This document shows, in pieces, positions 25,257 to 33,370 of a DNA stretch of 64,000 bases. The stretch lies in contig NZ_JNZA01000018.1 in assembly GCF_000717345.1 (NCBI RefSeq), forward strand, positions 62,001-126,000, in the 5' to 3' direction. Numbering within the stretch: the stretch's first letter is position 1; every line of letters starts with the position of its first letter. This DNA comes from Streptomyces lydicus. GTDB lineage: Bacteria > Actinomycetota > Actinomycetes > Streptomycetales > Streptomycetaceae. The notes under the pieces were generated by a model. The model saw only the letters and a list, made by a program, of their open reading frames with translations, had not been told where the DNA came from and ran no database searches. Position numbers and translations under genes: made by a program.

Positions 25257-26495
25257 CTACGCCAGACCCAGTGCGAAGGCCGCGAACCCGGCGGCCAGCA
25301 CCGCCGCCAGCGCCCGCCGCAGCCGGGTGACACCCGTCCAGGGCTCCTCGAAGCGGCGGGTGGTCCGGCCGATCACCACCAGCAGGACGGCGAACAGCGG
25401 CAGCCAGGCCAGCCGGGCCAGGAGCCAGCCGAGCGTGTCGGGCGCGACGGTCAGCCCCGGCACCGCCCCCACGAAGGACGCGGGCACGGCCGCCGACAGC
25501 ATCGCGGTCTGGTGCCAGCACAGGACCGTCATCGCGGAGAGGTTGACGACCACCACGGGCGCCCACAGCGCGGGCCGGCGCAGGACCCGGGCCAGCCGGT
25601 CGCGGAGCAGCACCGCGGCACCCGACTGGGCCGCGGCCAGGGCCAGCACCAGCAGCGACGGCGGATGGGAGTTCGTCCGGTCCTGCCCGGGGACGCCGAC
25701 CATGCTCGCCGGGTAGTGGAAGAACACCAGCAGCGCGGCGAACAGTGCGGTACCGCCGAGGAGCAGCGTCCAGCCGCCGCGCCTGCCGAGCCGTCCCTCA
25801 CCCCAGGACACCCCCAGCTGGTAGGCGAACATCCAGCCCGGGAGCAGGTTCAGCAGACTCAGCCACGGCGGCACGGCGGACGCGAACGGGCCGTACCGCA
25901 GGAAGTCCACCGCCGCCACGGCCGCCAGCAGCGGCGCCGCCGCCCAGGCACCCATCCGCCGGGCGGCCCGCACGCAGTACGGCGTCAGCGCGGTGATCAC
26001 GGCGTAGACGCCGACGAACCACAGCGGCTGGATCACCAGCGTCGCGCCGGTCCGCAGCGTCGCCTCGGGGACCCCCAGGGCGAACAGCAGCGGCAGCAGC
26101 GCCGCCCACACCGCCGTCACACCGAGCACCGGGCGGCCCAGCCGGACGAGCCGGCCCCGCAGCCAGCGGCCCGTGGACCCGCCCCGGGCGGTGGCCCGCC
26201 GGAAGGACAGCACCGACGCGTAGCCGCCGACCAGGAAGAAGATGCCGAGCATCTGCAGCACCCAACTGGCGGGCGCGAGCGCGCCGATGGCGGTCAGCGG
26301 GCTGGCGTTGTGCAGCGCGCCACCGCCGTCAAGGGCGAAGCCGCCGAGCAGCCAGTGGCCGGTGGGGACCGCGAGCAGCGCCAGGGCGCGCAGGCCGTCG
26401 ATCGCCCGGTCACGGTCCGCGGGGGTGCGGTCCTCGATGGCGCGGACGGTGCTGCGGGCCGCGCCGCCGAGGCGCGCGAGAGGTGCGGAGTCCAT
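25257..26495 (-). CDS. Membrane acyltransferase (acyltransferase 3 family)
   Basis: A 412-residue protein with about ten hydrophobic segments. The first carries RDRAIDGLRALALLAVPTGHW, the family's DGLRALA.. block with the conserved His at its end. A second conserved segment is QMLGIFFLVGGYASVLSF. Such enzymes O-acetylate or acylate sugars, lipids or antibiotics in the membrane. It is 70 bp downstream of a DUF1023 hydrolase in the same direction and may share its transcript. ATG 26495 is used; the in-frame upstream extension is Arg/Pro-rich. Confidence 0.85.
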   Translation of the reverse strand: MDSAPLARLGGAARSTVRAIEDRTPADRDRAIDGLRALALLAVPTGHWLLGGFALDGGGALHNASPLTAIGALAPASWVLQMLGIFFLVGGYASVLSFRRATARGGSTGRWLRGRLVRLGRPVLGVTAVWAALLPLLFALGVPEATLRTGATLVIQPLWFVGVYAVITALTPYCVRAARRMGAWAAAPLLAAVAAVDFLRYGPFASAVPPWLSLLNLLPGWMFAYQLGVSWGEGRLGRRGGWTLLLGGTALFAALLVFFHYPASMVGVPGQDRTNSHPPSLLVLALAAAQSGAAVLLRDRLARVLRRPALWAPVVVVNLSAMTVLCWHQTAMLSAAVPASFVGAVPGLTVAPDTLGWLLARLAWLPLFAVLLVVIGRTTRRFEEPWTGVTRLRRALAAVLAAGFAAFALGLA

Positions 26496-26565
26496 GAGGC
26501 GTCCTTGCGTCCGTGAACCGGTGGGGTGGGGAGCGGCGAGCGGCCCGAGGCGGCCGGGCGCGGCG

Positions 26566-27732
26566 TCAGCGCACATCGCCGTAGCGGCCCAGCACGATCG
26601 CCGCGAAGCTGCGCAGCGAGTCCGTTCCGGGCGCGAGGTAGCCGGTGTGGCCCTGGGCCCGCTCGGCGGAGACGTGCCGGGCGCCGAAGCCCGGCGACGT
26701 GGGGTCCGCGCCGTGCCCCAGGCCCAGCAGCTCGACGTTCGGGACGTCCGCTATCCAGTCGGAGGCGTCCCGCGCGGCCCAGACCCGCGCGGAGGTGTGC
26801 AGCTCCGCCACGCTGTCCCGGCGCGTCCCGGGGGAGGCGAAGACGATCAGGTCGGCGAGGTCGCCGCGGCCCAGCCGGGGCACCGCCAGGCCGCAGACCA
26901 CCGAGCCGTAGCTGTGGCACAGCACGGCCGGCGCCCGCACCCCGGTGGCGGCCAGCCCGGACAGCAGCCGGGCCAGCCGCGGCGCACCGGCCTCGGCGAG
27001 CCGCCCGGTCGCCGCGTCCGGGCCCAGGCCGACCGGGGTGGTGTAGCCGGCCCAGGCGATGACCGCGGTACGGGCCTTCGGCGCCTCGACCGCCATCTGC
27101 GCCCGCAGCGACGTGGCCATACCGGCCGGGGTCCCGTACGGGTCCTTCGCCCGGTCGAACGACGCCAGGTCGATGTCCGAGCCCGGCACGACCACGGCGG
27201 TGTGCTCGGCGGTCGCCAAGTCCCCGTACACCTCGGCCACCTGTCCGCGGCCCCGGGGGTCGAAGGCGAGGACCCGGCGGCCCGGCGCGAGCAGTTCGGC
27301 ACAGCGCTCGGCCGCCTTCCCGGCCTGCCGGTGGTCCTCCAGGGTGCCGGCCGGATCGGTGGCGCGGGCCAGTTGGCGGGCCCGTTCCGCCTTCAGCGCA
27401 AGGGAGTTGGCCTCGTACCGCAGCGCGAGCGGCGCACCGTCGAGGTTGCCCACGGTGAGCGGGTGACGGGCCGCGAGCGCATGCCGCTGGGCGGCGGACA
27501 GCGCGGTGAAGAAGCGGGCGACGGCGGCCGGCCGGGCGCTCGCCGGGTCGGGCAGCCGGACGCCGAGCGAGTGGTCGGCGCGCCAGGCGGCGGCGCCGGG
27601 CGCGGGCCCGGTGACGGCGGTCTGCGCGGAGCCAGCCGCCCAGCCGCCCGTACCGGCGACCAGGGCCGCCGCGAGCGCGGCGCCGATGAGTGTGCGCCTG
27701 CCGCGTCGAACGGCGGTGCTCCGCACGGACAT
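26566..27732 (-). CDS. Exported DUF1023 alpha/beta hydrolase (first of two paralogues)
   Basis: A 388-residue protein with an N-terminal signal or anchor (RRTLIGAALAAALVAGTGGWAAGS). The DUF1023 alpha/beta-hydrolase core follows: VLAFDPRGRGQVAEVYGD, VVVPGSDIDLASFDR, and the nucleophile Ser in LCHSYGSVVCG; GHGADPTSPGFG and HTGYLAPGTDSL hold the probable Asp/His region. The family is common in actinobacteria and biochemically undefined. A paralogue at 31183-32397 shares the same blocks. Confidence 0.87.
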   Translation of the reverse strand: MSVRSTAVRRGRRTLIGAALAAALVAGTGGWAAGSAQTAVTGPAPGAAAWRADHSLGVRLPDPASARPAAVARFFTALSAAQRHALAARHPLTVGNLDGAPLALRYEANSLALKAERARQLARATDPAGTLEDHRQAGKAAERCAELLAPGRRVLAFDPRGRGQVAEVYGDLATAEHTAVVVPGSDIDLASFDRAKDPYGTPAGMATSLRAQMAVEAPKARTAVIAWAGYTTPVGLGPDAATGRLAEAGAPRLARLLSGLAATGVRAPAVLCHSYGSVVCGLAVPRLGRGDLADLIVFASPGTRRDSVAELHTSARVWAARDASDWIADVPNVELLGLGHGADPTSPGFGARHVSAERAQGHTGYLAPGTDSLRSFAAIVLGRYGDVR

Positions 27733-27846
27733 GGTGGTGTCTCCCTCTCCCGTTGGTGTGGCGGAGGGAAACGTAGGGAGGGGGTGACTGACGTGGCGTC
27801 ACACCGCGGAGCCAACTCCCGGGTGATACCGGGGTAGGGGGTGCGA

Positions 27847-27876
27847 CCGCCCCTCGTCCTCAGGGAGGAGGGGCGG
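27847..27876. terminator. Terminator hairpin after the two-component operon
   Basis: CCGCCCCTC and GAGGGGCGG arms lie just past the response regulator stop on the minus strand. Confidence 0.65.
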
Positions 27877-27911
27877 GGTACGCGTCCTGTCGGGACGGGA
27901 GGGCGGCGCGG

Positions 27912-28589
27912 TCAGCGCTCGCCGGGTGCCACCAGCCCCGATTCGTACGCGAAGATCACGGCCTGCGCCCGGTCCCGCAGCTCCAACTTGGCGAGCACCC
28001 GCCCGATATGGGTCTTCACGGTCTGCTCGGCGAGGATCAGCGCCTCGGCGATCTCCTGGTTCGACAGGCCCCGGGCGATCAGCTCCAGCACCTCCGTCTC
28101 CCGCGGGGTGAGACCGTTCAGCCGGAGTGCGCCGCGGTCCTTGCGGGGCGCCGGACGCCGGGCGAAATCGGCGATCAGCCGCCGGGTCACCGACGGCGCG
28201 AGCAGCGCCTCACCGGCCGCCACCACCCGCACCGCGGAGATCAGATCGGCCGGCGGCGCGTCCTTGAGCAGGAACCCGGAGGCGCCCGCGCGCAGCGCCT
28301 CGTACACGTAGTCGTCCACGTCGAAGGTCGTCAGCATCAGCACCTTCGGCCGGTGGACCACGCCGACCGGCGGATCCAGCAGCTGCCGGGCGGCCTCCAG
28401 CCCGTCCATCTCCGGCATCCGGACGTCCATCAGCACCACGTCCGGGTGGGTCCGGCGGCTGAGCGCCACCCCCTGCACCCCGTCGGGCGCGTCGCCCACC
28501 ACATCGATGTCGCTCTGTGCGGCGAGCAGTGCGGCGAACCCCGCTCGCACCATGGCCTGGTCGTCGACGATGATCACGCGCGTGGTCAT
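27912..28589 (-). CDS. NarL/LuxR-family response regulator
   Basis: A 225-residue regulator. The receiver domain has Asp9/Asp10 and phosphoacceptor Asp55 (VVLMDVRMPEMDG), Thr in LMLTTFD and Lys in LLKDA. The C-terminal LuxR helix-turn-helix reads LTPRETEVLELIARGLSNQEIAEAL then VKTHIGRVLAKL. Its ATG overlaps the histidine kinase stop (ATGA), so the pair is translationally coupled. Targets are unknown; the flanking DUF1023 genes are candidates by position only. Confidence 0.94.
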   Translation of the reverse strand: MTTRVIIVDDQAMVRAGFAALLAAQSDIDVVGDAPDGVQGVALSRRTHPDVVLMDVRMPEMDGLEAARQLLDPPVGVVHRPKVLMLTTFDVDDYVYEALRAGASGFLLKDAPPADLISAVRVVAAGEALLAPSVTRRLIADFARRPAPRKDRGALRLNGLTPRETEVLELIARGLSNQEIAEALILAEQTVKTHIGRVLAKLELRDRAQAVIFAYESGLVAPGER

Positions 28590-29989
28590 GCGGAGCCGGA
28601 ATCCTTCGCTGGGAGGGGAGCCGCCGCCGCGGTGGGCGGCGGGGTGAGCGGAAGCTGTGCGGCGACCCGGAAGCCGCCGTCGGGCAGCGGCCCGGTGTCG
28701 AGTGTGCCGTCCACCAGCCGCACCCGTTCCCGCATGCCGATCAGACCGTGACCGGTGCCGGTGGTCTCCAGCGGCGCGGAGGGCGCGGGCGGTGCGGAGT
28801 TGACGACCAGCACCGTCAGCCGGGAGCCGTCCGCCGCCGTCGTCACCGACACCCGGGTGTGTGCGCCCGGGGCGTGCCGCACCACGTTGGCCAGCGCCTC
28901 CTGAACGATGCGGTACGCGGACAGATCCACCGCCGGTTCGAGCGCGACGGGATCTTCGGGCAGCACCAACTCCACCGGCACACCGGCCCGTACGGTCCCC
29001 TCGACGAGCTTGGGCAGCATGCCGATACCGGGCTGCGGCGCCTTCTCCGGGCCGCCTTGCCGCTCCGTCTCCTCGCTGCGCAGCACCCCGAGCAGCCGGC
29101 GCATCTCGGCCAGCGACTCGCGCGCGGTCGCCGCGATCGACCCGAACTCCTCCTGCGCCTCCTGAGGGAGCCCGCCGATGCGGTACGGGGCGCTGTCCGC
29201 CTGGACCGTGATCACCGACATGTGGTGGGCGACGACGTCGTGCAGCTCGCGGGCGATGCGGGTGCGCTCCTCCAGCAGCGTCCGGCGGGCCCGTTCGGCC
29301 TCGCTGATGGTCTCCTGCTCGATCAACTTCCGCTGGGCGTCGCCGCGTTCCCGCAGCGTGGCGCCCATCATGAGCACCACACCGGAGAGCACGAACAGCA
29401 GCACCCAGGTGCTCTGACTGCCGTCGGGCGTGCTCATTTCGGAGAGAATCCCCGTCACGCCGGTCGTCAGCCAGACGGCTATCAGGGTGCGGCGGCGCTC
29501 GCGCAGGGACAGCGCCAGCATCAGCGCCAGATAGCCGACGATCGCCGTGGGCGGCCAGGGCCAGGCGCGGCCCGCGACGCCGTCGACACCGGTCAGCACC
29601 AGCGCGCCCACGACGTCCGCGGCGAAGATCACCCACCAGGCTTGCAGCGGACGGGTCACCGCGAGCAGCAGCGGTACGGTCTGCGCGGTCGACAGCGCAC
29701 CGGCCAGCCCGCCGTTCACGCCGTAGTCGTTGCCGAGGACGTTGATGCCCGACGGCAGCAGGGACACCGCGAACACGAAGGCCACGACGTACGGCAGACG
29801 GCGCAGCCAGGGGTTCTGGACGCTGCCGAAGAGCGGGGTGCCGGGTTCGGTCGGGGTACCGAGCTCCACGGCGAGGACACGCAGCGCCTGCCGTGCGGCC
29901 CGCAGCGCCCTCGCGCGGGCCGCCCCGGGCCCGGTGCCGCGGCCCGGCTCGGCCGGCTGGTGGGCGGGGGTGGAAGTGGGTCCGTTCAT
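28586..29989 (-). CDS. Two-component sensor histidine kinase (HisKA_3 type)
   Basis: A 467-residue membrane kinase. Four to six hydrophobic segments (residues ~60-215) are followed by a coiled linker, the HisKA_3 dimerisation helix with phospho-acceptor His250 (RIARELHDVVAHHMS), and the HATPase domain (IVQEALANVVRHA; GTGHGLIGMRERV). No extracellular sensor domain of any size is seen, so it probably senses within the membrane. It phosphorylates the regulator encoded directly downstream. ATG 29989 is used. Confidence 0.93.
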   Translation of the reverse strand: MNGPTSTPAHQPAEPGRGTGPGAARARALRAARQALRVLAVELGTPTEPGTPLFGSVQNPWLRRLPYVVAFVFAVSLLPSGINVLGNDYGVNGGLAGALSTAQTVPLLLAVTRPLQAWWVIFAADVVGALVLTGVDGVAGRAWPWPPTAIVGYLALMLALSLRERRRTLIAVWLTTGVTGILSEMSTPDGSQSTWVLLFVLSGVVLMMGATLRERGDAQRKLIEQETISEAERARRTLLEERTRIARELHDVVAHHMSVITVQADSAPYRIGGLPQEAQEEFGSIAATARESLAEMRRLLGVLRSEETERQGGPEKAPQPGIGMLPKLVEGTVRAGVPVELVLPEDPVALEPAVDLSAYRIVQEALANVVRHAPGAHTRVSVTTAADGSRLTVLVVNSAPPAPSAPLETTGTGHGLIGMRERVRLVDGTLDTGPLPDGGFRVAAQLPLTPPPTAAAAPLPAKDSGSA

Positions 29990-30089
29990 CGCGCCGTCAA
30001 TGTAAGCGGACCCGGGCCGCGGGAGCGTCATACCTGGGTCCCGCCTTGCACCCCGTACCACGGTATGAGTCCCGGTCCGGTGGTTCGCC

Positions 30090-30968
30090 CTAGAGCTCCG
30101 CCAGCAGGTCGGCCTTCTTGGCGCTGAACTCGGCGTCCGTCAGCAGCCCCGCGCCGTGCAGCTCGCCGAGGTGCCGTATGCGGTCCGCGATGTCCGCCGG
30201 GTCCCGGCGGGCGTCCCCGGTGCGGCGGCACACCGGCTCGCCGTCCGGCGTCTCCTCCGACTCGGCGGCGCGGACGGCCTGCAGCACCGCGGCCGCGAAC
30301 GGCAGCGACTCGTGGACCGGGCCGTACCCGGGACCGAAGACGACGGCGGCGGGATCCTGGTCCGCGGCGCCCGTCTCCGGCTCGCGGGCGCCGCGTTCCA
30401 GCAGCCGCAGATGGCCCTTGACGATCTCCGGGGACCGCCACTCGACCCCGGCCAGCTCGCCGACCGCGAAGGTCTGGTCGCCGCGCTTCCACTTCGCCGA
30501 CGAGGCGCCCGTCCAGAACCAGCGGAAGGCCACCGACCGGCCGTCGAAGGACGCCTTGCCGTCGTACGCCTTGAAGTGCAGCGGAGGCTCCGGGGCGGCC
30601 ACCAGATGGCGGTCGGCGGGCTCCTTCGCGGCGGGGCCGAGCGCGCTGCGCAGTTCCTCGGCGTAGTACCCGGCCAGCGTCTCGCGTTCGGCCGGCAGCA
30701 CCAGACGGTAGGGGTCGACATCCTCCTTGAGCTGCCCGTCCGCCGCCTCCATCAGGGGGTCGGCGCCGGGCCGGGGCACGGCGTGCAGCACCACCGTGCC
30801 GCGTCTGCCCCCGGACACCTCGACAGCGCTCAGCGCCTCGTACGGGATGCGTCGCTCGCCGAGCGCCTGGAACAGCTTCGGCCTGCGGATCCCCCGTTCG
30901 AAGCGGATGAGTACGGAGTCCGTGTCGAACTCCCAGACGGCGTGAAAACCGGCCAGCACATCACCCAT
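30090..30968 (-). CDS. DUF4429-like protein with C-terminal SHOCT motif
   Basis: A 292-residue soluble protein. Two similar beta-rich halves (WEFDTDSVLIRFERG near the start and LHFKAYDGKASFDG near the middle) match DUF4429, a domain related to bacterial PH folds. The last ~35 residues, IADRIRHLGELHGAGLLTDAEFSAKKADLLAEL split in two helices, form a SHOCT motif. Function is unknown. The start may be at ATG 30968 or three codons upstream at 30977; neither has a clear ribosome binding site. Confidence 0.8.
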   Translation of the reverse strand: MGDVLAGFHAVWEFDTDSVLIRFERGIRRPKLFQALGERRIPYEALSAVEVSGGRRGTVVLHAVPRPGADPLMEAADGQLKEDVDPYRLVLPAERETLAGYYAEELRSALGPAAKEPADRHLVAAPEPPLHFKAYDGKASFDGRSVAFRWFWTGASSAKWKRGDQTFAVGELAGVEWRSPEIVKGHLRLLERGAREPETGAADQDPAAVVFGPGYGPVHESLPFAAAVLQAVRAAESEETPDGEPVCRRTGDARRDPADIADRIRHLGELHGAGLLTDAEFSAKKADLLAEL

Positions 30969-31111
30969 GTGGCTCATCGTATGCGGGCGGTTGCCCGCCC
31001 GTCCCCCTTCCGGACACCTGGAAGGCGCCCCGCCGGAGCCGCGTGCGCAACGAGCTCCCCGGCCGGGCGCTCCGTCCTTTGCACCGTGGACGCGCGCTCC
31101 ACCGGACGTGG

Positions 31112-31160
31112 TTCCCGCGGGCCCGGCCCGTCCCCGGGCGCCGGGCCGGGCCCGCGGGAA
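31112..31160. terminator. Strong terminator hairpin after the second DUF1023 gene
   Basis: A 19-bp perfect stem (TTCCCGCGGGCCCGGCCCG and its complement) with an 11-nt loop, just past the DUF1023 stop on the minus strand. Confidence 0.8.
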
Positions 31161-31182
31161 GCGGCGCGGTGGCGGAGCGGCC

Positions 31183-32397
31183 TCAGGCCGTCGCCGCGCT
31201 GCAGTGCGGATCGGCGGAGGCGCACTCCACCGAGCCGGTCGCGCCCACCCCGACCAGCGCGAAGTTGTGCAGGCTGCGGGTGCCGGGCGCGAAGTAGCCG
31301 GCGTGCCCGACGGCACCGTCGGCGGACAGGATCCGGGAGCCGAAGGACGGATCGACCGGGTCGGCGCCGTGGCCGAGCCCGCCGACCTCCAGGTACGGCA
31401 CATCCTGGATCCAGTCGTCGGAGTCCCGCATCGCCCACACCCGGGCGCGGGTGCCGAGCCCGGCGAGGCTGTCGGCCCGCATGCCGGGGCTGCCCGCCAC
31501 CGCGATGTCCCCCACGTTGGACGGCAGCGCACGGGCGGCGACGCCGCACACCACGGACCCGTAGCTGTGGCAGAACAGCGAGACGGAGTCGGCGGACGGC
31601 AGCGAGTTCACCAGGGCGCGCAGCCGGACCGCGCCGGCCTCGGCAAGCTGCCCGGTGGCGGCCTGGACGCCCAGTCCGGCCGGCGAGGTGTAGTCGGCCC
31701 AGGCGATCACGGCGGTGCGGGTGCCCGGGCCGGCCTGCCGCTCGGCGTCGTAGAGGGAACGCGCCATGCCGACGGGGGCGGTGGTCGCCCGCGCGGTGCG
31801 CTCGAAGGTCGAGAGGTTGGTGTCCACGCCGGGCACCACGACCGAGACCCGCTTCGCCGCCGGGAGGTCGCCGAAGACCTCCGCGGCCCGGCCGCCGCCG
31901 GCCGGGTCGAAGGCCAGGATCTGCCGGCCCGGAGCCATCATCGACTCCAGGCGGTGCATCAGCCGGCCCGCCTCCTGGCGGCCGACGGGCGTGAGCCGGT
32001 GGTCGGTCATCCGCCGTTTCTCGACGGCGCGGGCGTCGTCGATCGCCATCCGGTTGGCGCGGTAACGGAGTTGGACGGGTGCACCGCCCATGTTGCCGAC
32101 GGCCAGCGGAAAGCGGTCGGCGAGCTGCTGGCTCTCGGCCCGGCTGAGGGGGGCGAAGAAGGCCCGGATCGCGGCCGGCCCGGAGTTGGGGTCGGGCAGC
32201 GGGCGACCGAGGAAGGTGGCGTGCTTCCACGCGGCCTTGGCGGTGGCCAGGGGGTTGGCGTCGTCCTTGCTGCCTCTGATGGCGGTCCATCCGGTCATGG
32301 CAAGCATCACGAACACCACCACCAGGGCGAGTGCGGCGCGCCAGGCGGTGGACTGAAGGAAACCGGAGGAGGGGCCGAGGCCCGGGAAGGAAGTCAC
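31183..32397 (-). CDS. Membrane-anchored DUF1023 alpha/beta hydrolase (second paralogue)
   Basis: A 404-residue paralogue of the protein at 26566-27732. The N-terminal anchor ALALVVVFVMLAMTGW precedes the hydrolase core: ILAFDPAGGGRAAEVFGD, VVVPGVDTNLSTFER, and the nucleophile in FCHSYGSVVCG; GHGADPVDPSFGS and HAGYFAPGTRSLHNFA correspond to the first copy. The C-terminus adds VECASADPHCSAATA with two Cys. GTG 32397 is used, preceded by TAGGGTGG; that site lies in one arm of a hairpin. The two copies sit on either side of a two-component system and DUF4429 gene. Confidence 0.85.
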   Translation of the reverse strand: MTSFPGLGPSSGFLQSTAWRAALALVVVFVMLAMTGWTAIRGSKDDANPLATAKAAWKHATFLGRPLPDPNSGPAAIRAFFAPLSRAESQQLADRFPLAVGNMGGAPVQLRYRANRMAIDDARAVEKRRMTDHRLTPVGRQEAGRLMHRLESMMAPGRQILAFDPAGGGRAAEVFGDLPAAKRVSVVVPGVDTNLSTFERTARATTAPVGMARSLYDAERQAGPGTRTAVIAWADYTSPAGLGVQAATGQLAEAGAVRLRALVNSLPSADSVSLFCHSYGSVVCGVAARALPSNVGDIAVAGSPGMRADSLAGLGTRARVWAMRDSDDWIQDVPYLEVGGLGHGADPVDPSFGSRILSADGAVGHAGYFAPGTRSLHNFALVGVGATGSVECASADPHCSAATA

Positions 32398-32595
32398 CGC
32401 GAGCCACCCTAGGAGACGCGACAGGGTGGCTGCTGTGGCCGTGAGTGATATCACGTTTCACGGTGGCCATTTCGACCAAACCGGACACCGTTCGTCGAAT
32501 TCCGGTGCTCAGGCGTGCGGAAGCGGTCTCATGGGGAGATTAATCGGTTGCGCAGCGGCCGCGGGCCGTTACGGCAGGTGGCGAGGGGCGCCGGG

Positions 32596-33255
32596 TCAGC
32601 GGTGCGTGCGCCAGTCGTCGTCGATCGCCGGCGCCATGTGGTCGAGATAGGACTGGGTCAGCTCCCGGATGGACGCCACGCTGCAGTCCGCGCCCTCGCC
32701 CCAGATCTTGCCCGCCACCCGCATGACCCCGCAGAACGCCGCGACCAGCACCCGCGGCCGCGGATCGGCATCGACGTCCAGCCCCTCGCGCCCCGCGATC
32801 AGCCGCGCGATCTGCTCCTCCAGTTCGGAGGACCGGCGCAGGTGGACGGCCATCAACGCGGGTGTGGACTCGATCATTTGGTACGAGCGCATGTGCAGCT
32901 CCACCGGGATCACCGACTCGATGGCGCTGCCGATGTCGTCCCAGGCGACCATCACCGCGCTGCGCAGCGCGGTCAGCGGGGCCTCCGTCGCGGGCCGCGC
33001 GGTCAGCTCCGCCATGAAGCGGGCCTCGACCATCTCCTGGACGGCGAAGGCGACGTCCTCCTTGTTGGCGAAGTACCGGAAGTACGTCCGCTGGGAGACG
33101 TCCACGGCCTCGGCGATCTCGTCGACCGTCGTCGCCTCGTACCCCTGCTCCGTGAAGAGTTCGAGTGCCGCGCGGATCAGGGCGTCGCGGGTGCGCTGCT
33201 TCTTGCGTGCGCGCAGGCCGCCCGCGGGGGCCGTCTGCGGCGTCGGGGTCGCCAT
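32596..33255 (-). CDS. TetR-family repressor, divergent from an efflux pump
   Basis: A 219-residue TetR regulator with the helix-turn-helix in residues ~25-65 (TVDEIAEAVDVSQRTYFRYFANKEDV) and a divergent C-terminal ligand domain. It is 115 bp from the start of the MFS exporter gene on the other strand. The shared region holds a perfect TGTCAG/CTGACA palindrome inside the exporter promoter, so it is probably a drug-responsive repressor of the pump. Confidence 0.92.
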   Translation of the reverse strand: MATPTPQTAPAGGLRARKKQRTRDALIRAALELFTEQGYEATTVDEIAEAVDVSQRTYFRYFANKEDVAFAVQEMVEARFMAELTARPATEAPLTALRSAVMVAWDDIGSAIESVIPVELHMRSYQMIESTPALMAVHLRRSSELEEQIARLIAGREGLDVDADPRPRVLVAAFCGVMRVAGKIWGEGADCSVASIRELTQSYLDHMAPAIDDDWRTHR

Positions 33256-33334
33256 CCTGCGCCGCCTTTCCGTGGTGTTCTCGCTGCTCAGGTTACCTGT
33301 GAGGGAGATGACAGTTACCGACTCATGAATTGCT

Positions 33335-33364
33335 TTGTCAACTGTCAGTGGCTGACATTAGTGT
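33335..33364 (+). promoter_or_regulatory. Exporter promoter with TetR-type operator in the spacer
   Basis: TTGTCA (33335) and TAGTGT (33359) are 18 bp apart. The palindrome TGTCAG-TGG-CTGACA (33343-33357) fills the spacer. A further inverted pair, TGACAGTT (33309) and AACTGTCA (33340), overlaps it. The -10 ends 6 nt before ATG 33371, so the mRNA is probably leaderless. Confidence 0.75.
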
Positions 33365-33370
33365 CGGGGT

